DNA of 64,000 nucleotides from Mactromeris polynyma (Eukaryota > Mollusca > Bivalvia > Venerida > Mactridae), in the NCBI GenBank assembly GCA_032209605.1, contig JASFXZ010000054.1:1240001-1304000 (forward strand), in the 5' to 3' direction. Under the pieces are notes generated by a model that made no database searches, was not told the origin of the DNA, and saw only the letters and a program-made list of their open reading frames with translations. Within the stretch, counting starts at the first letter, position 1, and every line of letters begins with the position of its first letter. Below, piece by piece: positions 46,951 to 58,700 of this stretch. The translations under genes were made by a program, and so were the position numbers.

Positions 46951-47844
46951 GGGAACTGTGCACAGTTGGTATTTTTTGTTGCACTTAAGGAAATCATTGC
47001 ATATGTGGATTTCTATTATATGACCACACTTGTACATTAATTCGACAAGAGTCAAAGTTAATTGGATTAGAGACAAAGATAAATTTATATAATCACTCTA
47101 CTGTGAATTTATGCTAATTTGTCTTAGTAATACTCGTGTTAGTTTGTTTTAAATATATTTCCTGCAAAGTAATGAACACAATTATTACAATGTTGCAAAT
47201 ACAAATGTATAACAGTTGCTCATGGCATAGGCATTATTCTAATTACTGTAAACCTGACAAGGTTAATGTTTTAAAACCAGATGATCATAATATTGTTTGC
47301 CTTATCAACTGTATCTAAAGTAGATCTAGAGGTTTTGATAGTCAACTCTGGATGAAATTGTCCAGCGTTGGAATTAAAAAGTATTTCTTGATATTTAGTA
47401 CCAGTCACAAACAATTATATTGTGTTAACCAGATAAATTGATATGTAACCAGTGTGTGATACAATACGGACTGGTGAACTATACCGAAACAGACTACATG
47501 TATACTGTCTATGACTAAATCACACTACAGAGTTATTTGAATCCATTGTGCAGTGATCTCCCCTGACTGTGAGGTATCAGAGTTACTGGAGTTTAGTGTA
47601 ATCAAGCAACTGGCAATATAAACAATTCGGCAATATCTTTATGTTTCACAATAATCTTAACCTTCAGATTGCAACAACATTGCTAGCTTCAGGGTGCACT
47701 GACCACTTTTTTGTCAAGATATTTCTTGTTTAAAATGACATACAAGTTTACTGGCATGTTTATCTGGACATATTCCATCCATTTATAAGTGATTGGCTAA
47801 CCAAAACATGTGCTGTAGAAATCTACCATCAGACATAGTGTGTA
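46951..47844. other. AT-rich non-coding stretch
   Basis: No feature can be supported. Around 47640-47740 there is weak similarity (TAACCTTCARATTGC, AGATATTTCTTGTTTA) to about 1887-1940, possibly an old shared repeat. Confidence 0.5.
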
Positions 47845-47969
47845 TTGTAAAACCTCAATAATATTGAGGTTGCAAAAGAACAAACCAGTGAAAATGGACT
47901 TGAAAAGTGTGGCCTAAATGTTGAGGTGGTCTTACTATTGAGGTGGTCTTTAAATATGAGATTTTACTG
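47845..47969. mobile_element. short pogo-like MITE
   Basis: This 125-bp segment is bounded by TA on both sides (47843-47844, 47970-47971). Its imperfect inverted ends are TTGTAAAACCTCAATA and its partner GAGATTTTACTG. It contains two GAGGTGGTCTTA motifs, like the subterminal motifs of the pogo-like element at 43943-46730. No coding capacity. Confidence 0.6.
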
Positions 47970-47971
47970 TA

Positions 47972-48681
47972 CGCAACAATACTTTAATTAACCTTGAACC
48001 AACAATTCAGTATTCCGCAGACGATAATTTAGAACAATGTTTATTTAGGTGTAAATTACATAAAAGTAGTCGTCCTTTAACTAACACCTGAATAGTCATT
48101 TTAAGTTATGTTTTCCCAAGACAGTGCATTGACCATACCCTACATCAGTGTATATTGATACCAATGTGTTTATACTTTCACAACAGTAATATAGGAGTAG
48201 TCTATTTACTACTTTGTAGAATTAAATAGTTCCAACTAGATGAGGGATTAATTATCCCAGACTAGCTTTTTCATCAAAAGGTATTTGCATTGACTTAAAT
48301 CATACTCGCTGGTTGTTTTGATTGTCAATACTTGTATATATTAGATGGTTTATAGAAGAGTGCATATTGTAATCAAGAATCAGATCAGGTTTTATAAAAC
48401 AGGTATCAGTGTGTATTGTGTGATCAATTTCAACATGTTTTTGTTCTCTCACATTTGTTACTGACTCATTCATTGGTCCTAAGATTTGGTTTTGTCCAAT
48501 CAGATTTATCAACATTTTGGTGGGAAACCATTAGTTGTTTGTGACCAGCAGGACTTAATTGCACACTTGGACAATTGGTGATTGGACTTTTGGATATGCT
48601 TATTATTTAATTATGGATTGTGTGTTGTTTAACAGTTAGTACATTTTTATATTTCTCATTGAATTGGCTGATTTTGTAGTT
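47972..48681. other. AT-rich non-coding stretch
   Basis: No feature can be supported. Confidence 0.6.
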
Positions 48682-49228
48682 TTTTTATCATAGCTTGTCT
48701 GATGATGGTGGACATAGGCAATTTCTTGTGGAGTTGTTTTATCATAGCTTGTCTGATGATGGTGGACATAGCCAATTTCTTGTGGAGTTGTTTTATCATA
48801 GCTTGTCTGATGACGGTGGACATAGGCAGTGTCTTGTGGAGTTGTTTTATCATAGTTTGTCTGATGACGGTGGACATAGGCAGTGTCTTGTGGAGTTGTT
48901 TTATCATAGCTTGTCTGATGACGGTGGACATAGGCAGTGTCTTGTGGAGTTGTTTTATCATAGCTTGTCTGATGACGGTGGACATAGGCAGTGTCTTGTG
49001 GAGTTGTTTTATCATAGCTTGTCTGATGATGGTGGACATAGGCAGTGTCTTGTGGAGTTGTTTTATCATAGCTTGTCTGATGATGGTGGACATAGGCAGT
49101 CTTGTGGAGTTGTTTTATCATAGCTTGTCTGATGACGGTGGACATAGGCAGTGTCTTGTGGAGTTGTTTTATCATAGCTTGTCTGATGACGGTGGACATA
49201 GGCAGTGTCTTGTGGAGTTGTTTTATCA
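48682..49228 (+). repeat. 54-bp minisatellite, about ten copies
   Basis: The unit contains TATCATAGCTTGTCTGATGA, GGTGGACATAGGCAGTGTCT and TGTGGAGTTGTTT. The period is 54 bp (ATCATAGC at 48687, 48741 and so on), with one unit missing 3 bp near 49100. Three frames stay open because the period is divisible by three. The central units are nearly identical and the left edge is more diverged. Confidence 0.95.
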
Positions 49229-49768
49229 TTGTTATTAACCCATGTTACAGCCTGAAAATGTGTTGATATACAATTGCAGACAAACTCCCTATTATTTTAT
49301 GAGTTTCTTTAATCATGGGAATGTTGTGATCAACATGCCTAACAAATGTAGGTTGTTCTAAGGATGCCTGGGTATTTTTCCTTTCTTATTACATCCACAT
49401 AGTATTTGCATCAATACAGTTTGCAACTTATTTTATTGACATGCCTGGTTTTCGCTTGTATTTTATTTTGTTTTTAGGGCATAACTATATATGATTTATG
49501 ATTTTATACATGCTTGTTATTAGTCTATTTCAAATAGTCTTTATTTGAATCTATTTCAGGACCCATGGTAATGTTGTATGATGTTCTACCCATTCCTGAT
49601 GGTTACCTGTATTTTCTACCAAAAATGGTTCACTTCTTTATCACGGGAACAACATACATAAAAGATAGAAGAAACAGTGACTGTGACTGGTTTACTCAAC
49701 TGTGGTGAAAGTTTTTACTTTGTTTCTATTTGCAGTACACCAGAGGCTAAGGTTTCACTGAAGTTTCC
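49229..49768 (+). other. sequence leading into the cassette array, with a possible small exon
   Basis: An acceptor-like tract (GAATCTATTTCAG, ending 49559) is followed by an open stretch of 48 codons ending at TGA about 49706-49708. A second acceptor-like tract (TTTGTTTCTATTTGCAG) ends at 49735, just before the first partial core of the array. The rest is AT-rich. See the findings. Confidence 0.4.
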
Positions 49769-52700
49769 ATGCTACCGCTCGTGATCGCGTCATCAGATTG
49801 TTTTGTATTTGTTGATTTATTTTGCATTTTCATGTGTTATGTGTGTTCCATGTGTTTGATATGTCCAATGCTTTTCTACTTTTTTTTAAACTCTGATAGT
49901 TAATTTAAGTTTCAGAAATGATAATAGTAGCAAATTATGTTGATTTTCAATTTCCATTCTGACTAATTCTGCTTTTAAGGAATAAGTTTTAAATTTTTTA
50001 TTTCAGCTTTTAAAGAAGTTTGAAACTTTTGATTACATTTATAGAACAGTTAATTTTAACTTTGTAATAATTACTGACATTGATTGTATATTATGTTTAT
50101 TTAAGTTTCTGTTCCCTTGCATCCTGAGCAAATGATGTGTTTTTTGTGATTTTGTTGTATTTGTTTATTGATTTTGCATTTTCATGTGTGTTCCACTTGT
50201 TTGATATGTCTAATTCTGTTTCTTTCTTTTTCTAGCCGCCTTCATCTCGGTGATGGAGAACGTCGTATTGGCGCATGCTACCGCTCGTGATCGCGTCATC
50301 AGATTGTTTTGTATTTTTTGATTTATTTTGCATTTTCATGTGTTATGTGTGTTCCATGTGTTTGATATGTCCAATGCTTTTCTACTTTTTTTCAAACTCT
50401 GATAGTTAATTTAAGTTTCAGAAATGATAATAGTAGCAAATTATGTTGATTTTCAATTTCCATTCTGACTAATTCTGCTTTTAAGGAATAAGTTTTAAAT
50501 TTTTTATTTCAGCTTTTAAAGAAGTTTGAAACTTTCGATTACATTTATAGAACAGTCAATTTTAACTTTGTAATAATTACTGACATTGATTGTATATTAT
50601 GTTTATTTAAGTTTCTGTTCCCTTGCATCCTGAGCAAATGATGTGTTTTTTGTGATTTTGTTGTATTTGTTTATTGATTTTGCATTTTCATGTGTGTTCC
50701 ACTTGTTTGATATGTCTAATTCTGTTTCTTTCTTTTTCTAGCCGCCTTCATCTCGGTGATGGAGAACGTCGTATCGGCGCATGCTAATATACCGCTCGCG
50801 ATCGCGTCATCAGATTGTTTTGTATTTGTTGATTGATTTTGCATTTTTATGTGTGTTCCAATTGTTTGATATGTCTAATTCCGTTTCTTTCTTTTTCTAG
50901 CCGCCTTCATCTCGGTGATGGAGAACGTCGTATTGGCGCATGCTACCTCTCGTGATCGCGTCATCAGATTGTTTTGTATTTTTTGATTTATTTTGCATTT
51001 TCATGTGTTATGTTATGTGTGTTCCATGTGTTTGATATGTCCAATGCTTTTCTACTTTTTTTCAAACTCTGATAGTTAATTTAAGTTTCAGAAATGATAA
51101 TAGTAGCAAATTATGTTGATTTTCAATTTCCATTCTGACTAATTCTGCTTTTAAGGAATAAGTTTTAAATTTTTTATTTCAGCTTTTAAAGAAGTTTGAA
51201 ACTTTTGATTACATTTATAGAACAGTTAATTTTAACTTTGTAATAATTACTGACATTGATTGTATATTATGTTTATTTAAGTTTCTGTTCCCTTGCATCC
51301 TGAGCAAATGATGTGTTTTTTGTGATTTTGTTGTATTTGTTTATTGATTTTGCATTTTCATGTGTGTTCCACTTGTTTGATATGTCTAATTCTGTTTCTT
51401 TCTTTTTCTAGCCGCCTTCATCTCGGTGATGGAGAACGTCGTATTGGCGCATGCTACCGCTCGTGATCGCGTCATCAGATTGTTTTGTATTTTTTGATTT
51501 ATTTTGCATTTTCATGTGTTATGTGTGTTCCATGTGTTTGATATGTCCAATGCTTTTCTACTTTTTTTCAAACTCTGATAGTTAATTTAAGTTTCAGAAA
51601 TGATAATAGTAGCAAATTATGTTGATTTTCAATTTCCATTCTGACTAATTCTGCTTTTAAGGAATAAGTTTTAAATTTTTTATTTCAGCTTTTAAAGAAG
51701 TTTGAAACTTTCGATTACATTTATAGAACAGTTAATTTTAACTTTGTAATAATTACTGACATTGATTGTATATTATGTTTATTTAAGTTTCTGTTCCCTT
51801 GCATCCTGAGCAAATGATGTGTTTTTTGTGATTTTGTTGTATTTGTTTATTGATTTTGCATTTTCATGTGTGTTCCACTTGTTTGATATGTCTAATTCTG
51901 TTTCTTTCTTTTTCTAGCCGCCTTCATCTCGGTGATGGAGAACGTCGTATCGGCGCATGCTAATATACCGCTCGCGATCGCGTCATCAGATTGTTTTGTA
52001 TTTGTTGATTGATTTTGCATTTTTATGTGTGTTCCAATTGTTTGATATGTCTAATTCCGTTTCTTTCTTTTTCTAGCCGCCTTCATCTCGGTGATGGAGA
52101 ACGTCGTATTGGCGCATGCTACCTCTCGTGATCGCGTCATCAGATTGTTTTGTATTTTTTGATTTATTTTGCATTTTCATGTGTTATGTTATGTGTGTTC
52201 CATGTGTTTGATATGTCCAATGCTTTTCTACTTTTTTTCAAACTCTGATAGTTAATTTAAGTTTCAGAAATGATAATAGTAGCAAATTATGTTGATTTTC
52301 AATTTCCATTCTGACTAATTCTGCTTTTAAGGAATAAGTTTTAAATTTTTTATTTCAGCTTTTAAAGAAGTTTGAAACTTTTGATTACATTTATAGAACA
52401 GTTAATTTTAACTTTGTAATAATTACTGACATTGATTGTATATTATGTTTATTTAAGTTTCTGTTCCCTTGCATCCTGAGCAAATGATGTGTTTTTTGTG
52501 ATTTTGTTGTATTTGTTTATTGATTTTGCATTTTCATGTGTGTTCCACTTGTTTGATATGTCTAATTCTGTTTCTTTCTTTTTCTAGCCGCCTTCATCTC
52601 GGTGATGGAGAACGTCGTATTGGCGCATGCTACCGCTCGTGATCGCGTCATCAGATTGTTTTGTATTTTTTGATTTATTTTGCATTTTCATGTGTTATGT

Positions 52701-55700
52701 GTGTTCCATGTGTTTGATATGTCCAATGCTTTTCTACTTTTTTTCAAACTCTGATAGTTAATTTAAGTTTCAGAAATGATAATAGTAGCAAATTATGTTG
52801 ATTTTCAATTTCCATTCTGACTAATTCTGCTTTTAAGGAATAAGTTTTAAATTTTTTATTTCAGCTTTTAAAGAAGTTTGAAACTTTCGATTACATTTAT
52901 AGAACAGTTAATTTTAACTTTGTAATAATTACTGACATTGATTGTATATTATGTTTATTTAAGTTTCTGTTCCCTTGCATCCTGAGCAAATGATGTGTTT
53001 TTTGTGATTTTGTTGTATTTGTTTATTGATTTTGCATTTTCATGTGTGTTCCACTTGTTTGATATGTCTAATTCTGTTTCTTTCTTTTTCTAGCCGCCTT
53101 CATCTCGGTGATGGAGAACGTCGTATCGGCGCATGCTAATATACCGCTCGCGATCGCGTCATCAGATTGTTTTGTATTTGTTGATTGATTTTGCATTTTT
53201 ATGTGTGTTCCAATTGTTTGATATGTCTAATTCCGTTTCTTTCTTTTTCTAGCCGCCTTCATCTCGGTGATGGAGAACGTCGTATTGGCGCATGCTACCT
53301 CTCGTGATCGCGTCATCAGATTGTTTTGTATTTTTTGATTTATTTTGCATTTGCATGTGTTATGTTATGTGTGTTCCATGTGTTTGATATGTCCAATGCT
53401 TTTCTACTTTTTTTCAAACTCTGATAGTTAATTTAAGTTTCAGAAATGATAATAGTAGCAAATTATGTTGATTTTCAATTTCCATTCTGACTAATTCTGC
53501 TTTTAAGGAATAAGTTTTAAATTTTTTATTTCAGCTTTTAAAGAAGTTTGAAACTTTTGATTACATTTATAGAACAGTTAATTTTAACTTTGTAATAATT
53601 ACTGACATTGATTGTATATTATGTTTATTTAAGTTTCTGTTCCCTTGCATCCTGAGCAAATGATGTGTTTTTTGTGATTTTGTTGTATTTGTTTATTGAT
53701 TTTGCATTTTCATGTGTGTTCCACTTGTTTGATATGTCTAATTCTGTTTCTTTCTTTTTCTAGCCGCCTTCATCTCGGTGATGGAGAACGTCGTATTGGC
53801 GCATGCTACCGCTCGTGATCGCGTCATCAGATTGTTTTGTATTTTTTGATTTATTTTGCATTTTCATGTGTTATGTGTGTTCCATGTGTTTGATATGTCC
53901 AATGCTTTTCTACTTTTTTTCAAACTCTGATAGTTAATTTAAGTTTCAGAAATGATAATAGTAGCAAATTATGTTGATTTTCAATTTCCATTCTGACTAA
54001 TTCTGCTTTTAAGGAATAAGTTTTAAATTTTTTATTTCAGCTTTTAAAGAAGTTTGAAACTTTCGATTACATTTATAGAACAGTTAATTTTAACTTTGTA
54101 ATAATTACTGACATTGATTGTATATTATGTTTATTTAAGTTTCTGTTCCCTTGCATCCTGAGCAAATGATGTGTTTTTTGTGATTTTGTTGTATTTGTTT
54201 ATTGATTTTGCATTTTCATGTGTGTTCCACTTGTTTGATATGTCTAATTCTGTTTCTTTCTTTTTCTAGCCGCCTTCATCTCGGTGATGGAGAACGTCGT
54301 ATCGGCGCATGCTAATATACCGCTCGCGATCGCGTCATCAGATTGTTTTGCATTTTTATGTGTGTTCCAATTGTTTGATATGTCTAATTCCGTTTCTTTC
54401 TTTTTCTAGCCGCCTTCATCTCGGTGATGGAGAACGTCGTATTGGCGCATGCTACCTCTCGTGATCGCGTCATCAGATTGTTTTGTATTTTTTGATTTAT
54501 TTTGCATTTTCATGTGTTATGTTATGTGTGTTCCATGTGTTTGATATGTCCAATTCTTTTCTACTTTTTTTCAAACTCTGATAGTTAATTTAAGTTTCAG
54601 AAATGATAATAGTAGCAAATTATGTTGATTTTCAATTTCCATTCTGACTAATTCTGCTTTTAAGGAATAAGTTTTAAATTTTTTATTTCAGCTTTTAAAG
54701 AAGTTTGAAACTTTTGATTACATTTATAGAACAGTTAATTTTAACTTTGTAATAATTACTGACATTGATTGTATATTATGTTTATTTAAGTTTCTGTTCC
54801 CTTGCATCCTGAGCAAATGATGTGTTTTTTGTGATTTTGTTGTATTTGTTTATTGATTTTGCATTTTCATGTGTGTTCCACTTGTTTGATATGTCTAATT
54901 CTGTTTCTTTCTTTTTCTAGCCGCCTTCATCTCGGTGATGGAGAACGTCGTATCGGCGCATGCTAATATACCGCTCGCGATCGCGTCATCAGATTGTTTT
55001 GTATTTGTTGATTGATTTTGCATTTTTATGTGTGTTCCAATTGTTTGATATGTCTAATTCCGTTTCTTTCTTTTTCTAGCCGCCTTCATCTCGGTGATGG
55101 AGAACGTCGTATTGGCGCATGCTACCTCTCGTGATCGCGTCATCAGATTGTTTTGTATTTTTTGATTTATTTTGCATTTTCATGTGTTATGTTATGTGTG
55201 TTCCATGTGTTTGATATGTCCAATGCTTTTCTACTTTTTTTCAAACTCTGATAGTTAATTTAAGTTTCAGAAATGATAATAGTAGCAAATTATGTTGATT
55301 TTCAATTTCCATTCTGACTAATTCTGCTTTTAAGGAATAAGTTTTAAATTTTTTATTTCAGCTTTTAAAGAAGTTTGAAACTTTTGATTACATTTATAGA
55401 ACAGTTAATTTTAACTTTGTAATAATTACTGACATTGATTGTATATTATGTTTATTTAAGTTTCTGTTCCCTTGCATCCTGAGCAAATGATGTGTTTTTT
55501 GTGATTTTGTTGTATTTGTTTATTGATTTTGCATTTTCATGTGTGTTCCACTTGTTTGATATGTCTAATTCTGTTTCTTTCTTTTTCTAGCCGCCTTCAT
55601 CTCGGTGATGGAGAACGTCGTATTGGCGCATGCTACCGCTCGTGATCGCGTCATCAGATTGTTTTGTATTTTTTGATTTATTTTGCATTTTCATGTGTTA

Positions 55701-58700
55701 TGTGTGTTCCATGTGTTTGATATGTCCAATGCTTTTCTACTTTTTTTCAAACTCTGATAGTTAATTTAAGTTTCAGAAATGATAATAGTAGCAAATTATG
55801 TTGATTTTCAATTTCCATTCTGACTAATTCTGCTTTTAAGGAATAAGTTTTAAATTTTTTATTTCAGCTTTTAAAGAAGTTTGAAACTTTCGATTACATT
55901 TATAGAACAGTTAATTTTAACTTTGTAATAATTACTGACATTGATTGTATATTATGTTTATTTAAGTTTCTGTTCCCTTGCATCCTGAGCAAATGATGTG
56001 TTTTTTGTGATTTTGTTGTATTTGTTTATTGATTTTGCATTTTCATGTGTGTTCCACTTGTTTGATATGTCTAATTCTGTTTCTTTCTTTTTCTAGCCGC
56101 CTTCATCTCGGTGATGGAGAACGTCGTATCGGCGCATGCTAATATACCGCTCGCGATCGCGTCATCAGATTGTTTTGTATTTGTTGATTGATTTTGCATT
56201 TTTATGTGTGTTCCAATTGTTTGATATGTCTAATTCCGTTTCTTTCTTTTTCTAGCCGCCTTCATCTCGGTGATGGAGAACGTCGTATTGGCGCATGCTA
56301 CCTCTCGTGATCGCGTCATCAGATTGTTTTGTATTTTTTGATTTATTTTGCATTTGCATGTGTTATGTTATGTGTGTTCCATGTGTTTGATATGTCCAAT
56401 GCTTTTCTACTTTTTTTCAAACTCTGATAGTTAATTTAAGTTTCAGAAATGATAATAGTAGCAAATTATGTTGATTTTCAATTTCCATTCTGACTAATTC
56501 TGCTTTTAAGGAATAAGTTTTAAATTTTTTATTTCAGCTTTTAAAGAAGTTTGAAACTTTTGATTACATTTATAGAACAGTTAATTTTAACTTTGTAATA
56601 ATTACTGACATTGATTGTATATTATGTTTATTTAAGTTTCTGTTCCCTTGCATCCTGAGCAAATGATGTGTTTTTTGTGATTTTGTTGTATTTGTTTATT
56701 GATTTTGCATTTTCATGTGTGTTCCACTTGTTTGATATGTCTAATTCTGTTTCTTTCTTTTTCTAGCCGCCTTCATCTCGGTGATGGAGAACGTCGTATT
56801 GGCGCATGCTACCGCTCGTGATCGCGTCATCAGATTGTTTTGTATTTTTTGATTTATTTTGCATTTTCATGTGTTATGTGTGTTCCATGTGTTTGATATG
56901 TCCAATGCTTTTCTACTTTTTTTCAAACTCTGATAGTTAATTTAAGTTTCAGAAATGATAATAGTAGCAAATTATGTTGATTTTCAATTTCCATTCTGAC
57001 TAATTCTGCTTTTAAGGAATAAGTTTTAAATTTTTTATTTCAGCTTTTAAAGAAGTTTGAAACTTTCGATTACATTTATAGAACAGTTAATTTTAACTTT
57101 GTAATAATTACTGACATTGATTGTATATTATGTTTATTTAAGTTTCTGTTCCCTTGCATCCTGAGCAAATGATGTGTTTTTTGTGATTTTGTTGTATTTG
57201 TTTATTGATTTTGCATTTTCATGTGTGTTCCACTTGTTTGATATGTCTAATTCTGTTTCTTTCTTTTTCTAGCCGCCTTCATCTCGGTGATGGAGAACGT
57301 CGTATCGGCGCATGCTAATATACCGCTCGCGATCGCGTCATCAGATTGTTTTGCATTTTTATGTGTGTTCCAATTGTTTGATATGTCTAATTCCGTTTCT
57401 TTCTTTTTCTAGCCGCCTTCATCTCGGTGATGGAGAACGTCGTATTGGCGCATGCTACCTCTCGTGATCGCGTCATCAGATTGTTTTGTATTTTTTGATT
57501 TATTTTGCATTTTCATGTGTTATGTTATGTGTGTTCCATGTGTTTGATATGTCCAATTCTTTTCTACTTTTTTTCAAACTCTGATAGTTAATTTAAGTTT
57601 CAGAAATGATAATAGTAGCAAATTATGTTGATTTTCAATTTCCATTCTGACTAATTCTGCTTTTAAGGAATAAGTTTTAAATTTTTTATTTCAGCTTTTA
57701 AAGAAGTTTGAAACTTTTGATTACATTTATAGAACAGTTAATTTTAACTTTGTAATAATTACTGACATTGATTGTATATTATGTTTATTTAAGTTTCTGT
57801 TCCCTTGCATCCTGAGCAAATGATGTGTTTTTTGTGATTTTGTTGTATTTGTTTATTGATTTTGCATTTTCATGTGTGTTCCACTTGTTTGATATGTCTA
57901 ATTCTGTTTCTTTCTTTTTCTAGCCGCCTTCATCTCGGTGATGGAGAACGTCGTATCGGCGCATGCTAATATACCGCTCGCGATCGCGTCATCAGATTGT
58001 TTTGTATTTGTTGATTGATTTTGCATTTTTATGTGTGTTCCAATTGTTTGATATGTCTAATTCCGTTTCTTTCTTTTTCTAGCCGCCTTCATCTCGGTGA
58101 TGGAGAACGTCGTATCGGCGCATGCTAATATACCGCTCGCGATCGCGTCATCAGATTGTTTTGTATTTGTTGATTGATTTTGCATTTTTATGTGTGTTCC
58201 AATTGTTTGATATGTCTAATTCCGTTTCTTTCTTTTTCTAGCCGCCTTCATCTCGGTGATGGAGAACGTCGTATTGGCGCATGCTACCTCTCGTGATCGC
58301 GTCATCAGATTGTTTTGTATTTTTTGATTTATTTTGCATTTTCATGTGTTATGTTATGTGTGTTCCATGTGTTTGATATGTCCAATGCTTTTCTACTTTT
58401 TTTCAAACTCTGATAGTTAATTTAAGTTTCAGAAATGATAATAGTAGCAAATTATGTTGATTTTCAATTTCCATTCTGACTAATTCTGCTTTTAAGGAAT
58501 AAGTTTTAAATTTTTTATTTCAGCTTTTAAAGAAGTTTGAAACTTTCGATTACATTTATAGAACAGTTAATTTTAACTTTGTAATAATTACTGACATTGA
58601 TTGTATATTATGTTTATTTAAGTTTCTGTTCCCTTGCATCCTGAGCAAATGATGTGTTTTTTGTGATTTTGTTGTATTTGTTTATTGATTTTGCATTTTC

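Noticed and set aside
46580..47076. Small open frames in the AATTCCG-rich region and pogo end
   Set aside because: They run across TIR and repeat boundaries and have no domain or start context.
48682..49228. Hammerhead-like CTGATGA in each 54-bp unit
   Set aside because: No stem II or GAAA follows the motif.
50238..50308. Histone-like peptide in the alternative core frame (ENVV, ATARDR)
   Set aside because: The resemblance to histone segments is limited to a few residues, and B units are frameshifted in this frame.
50238..50312. tRNA or box C/D snoRNA in the 71-bp core (length near 71 and a TTTT run after it)
   Set aside because: No A or B box and no cloverleaf. A C-box-like GTGATGG occurs without a paired D box or terminal stem.
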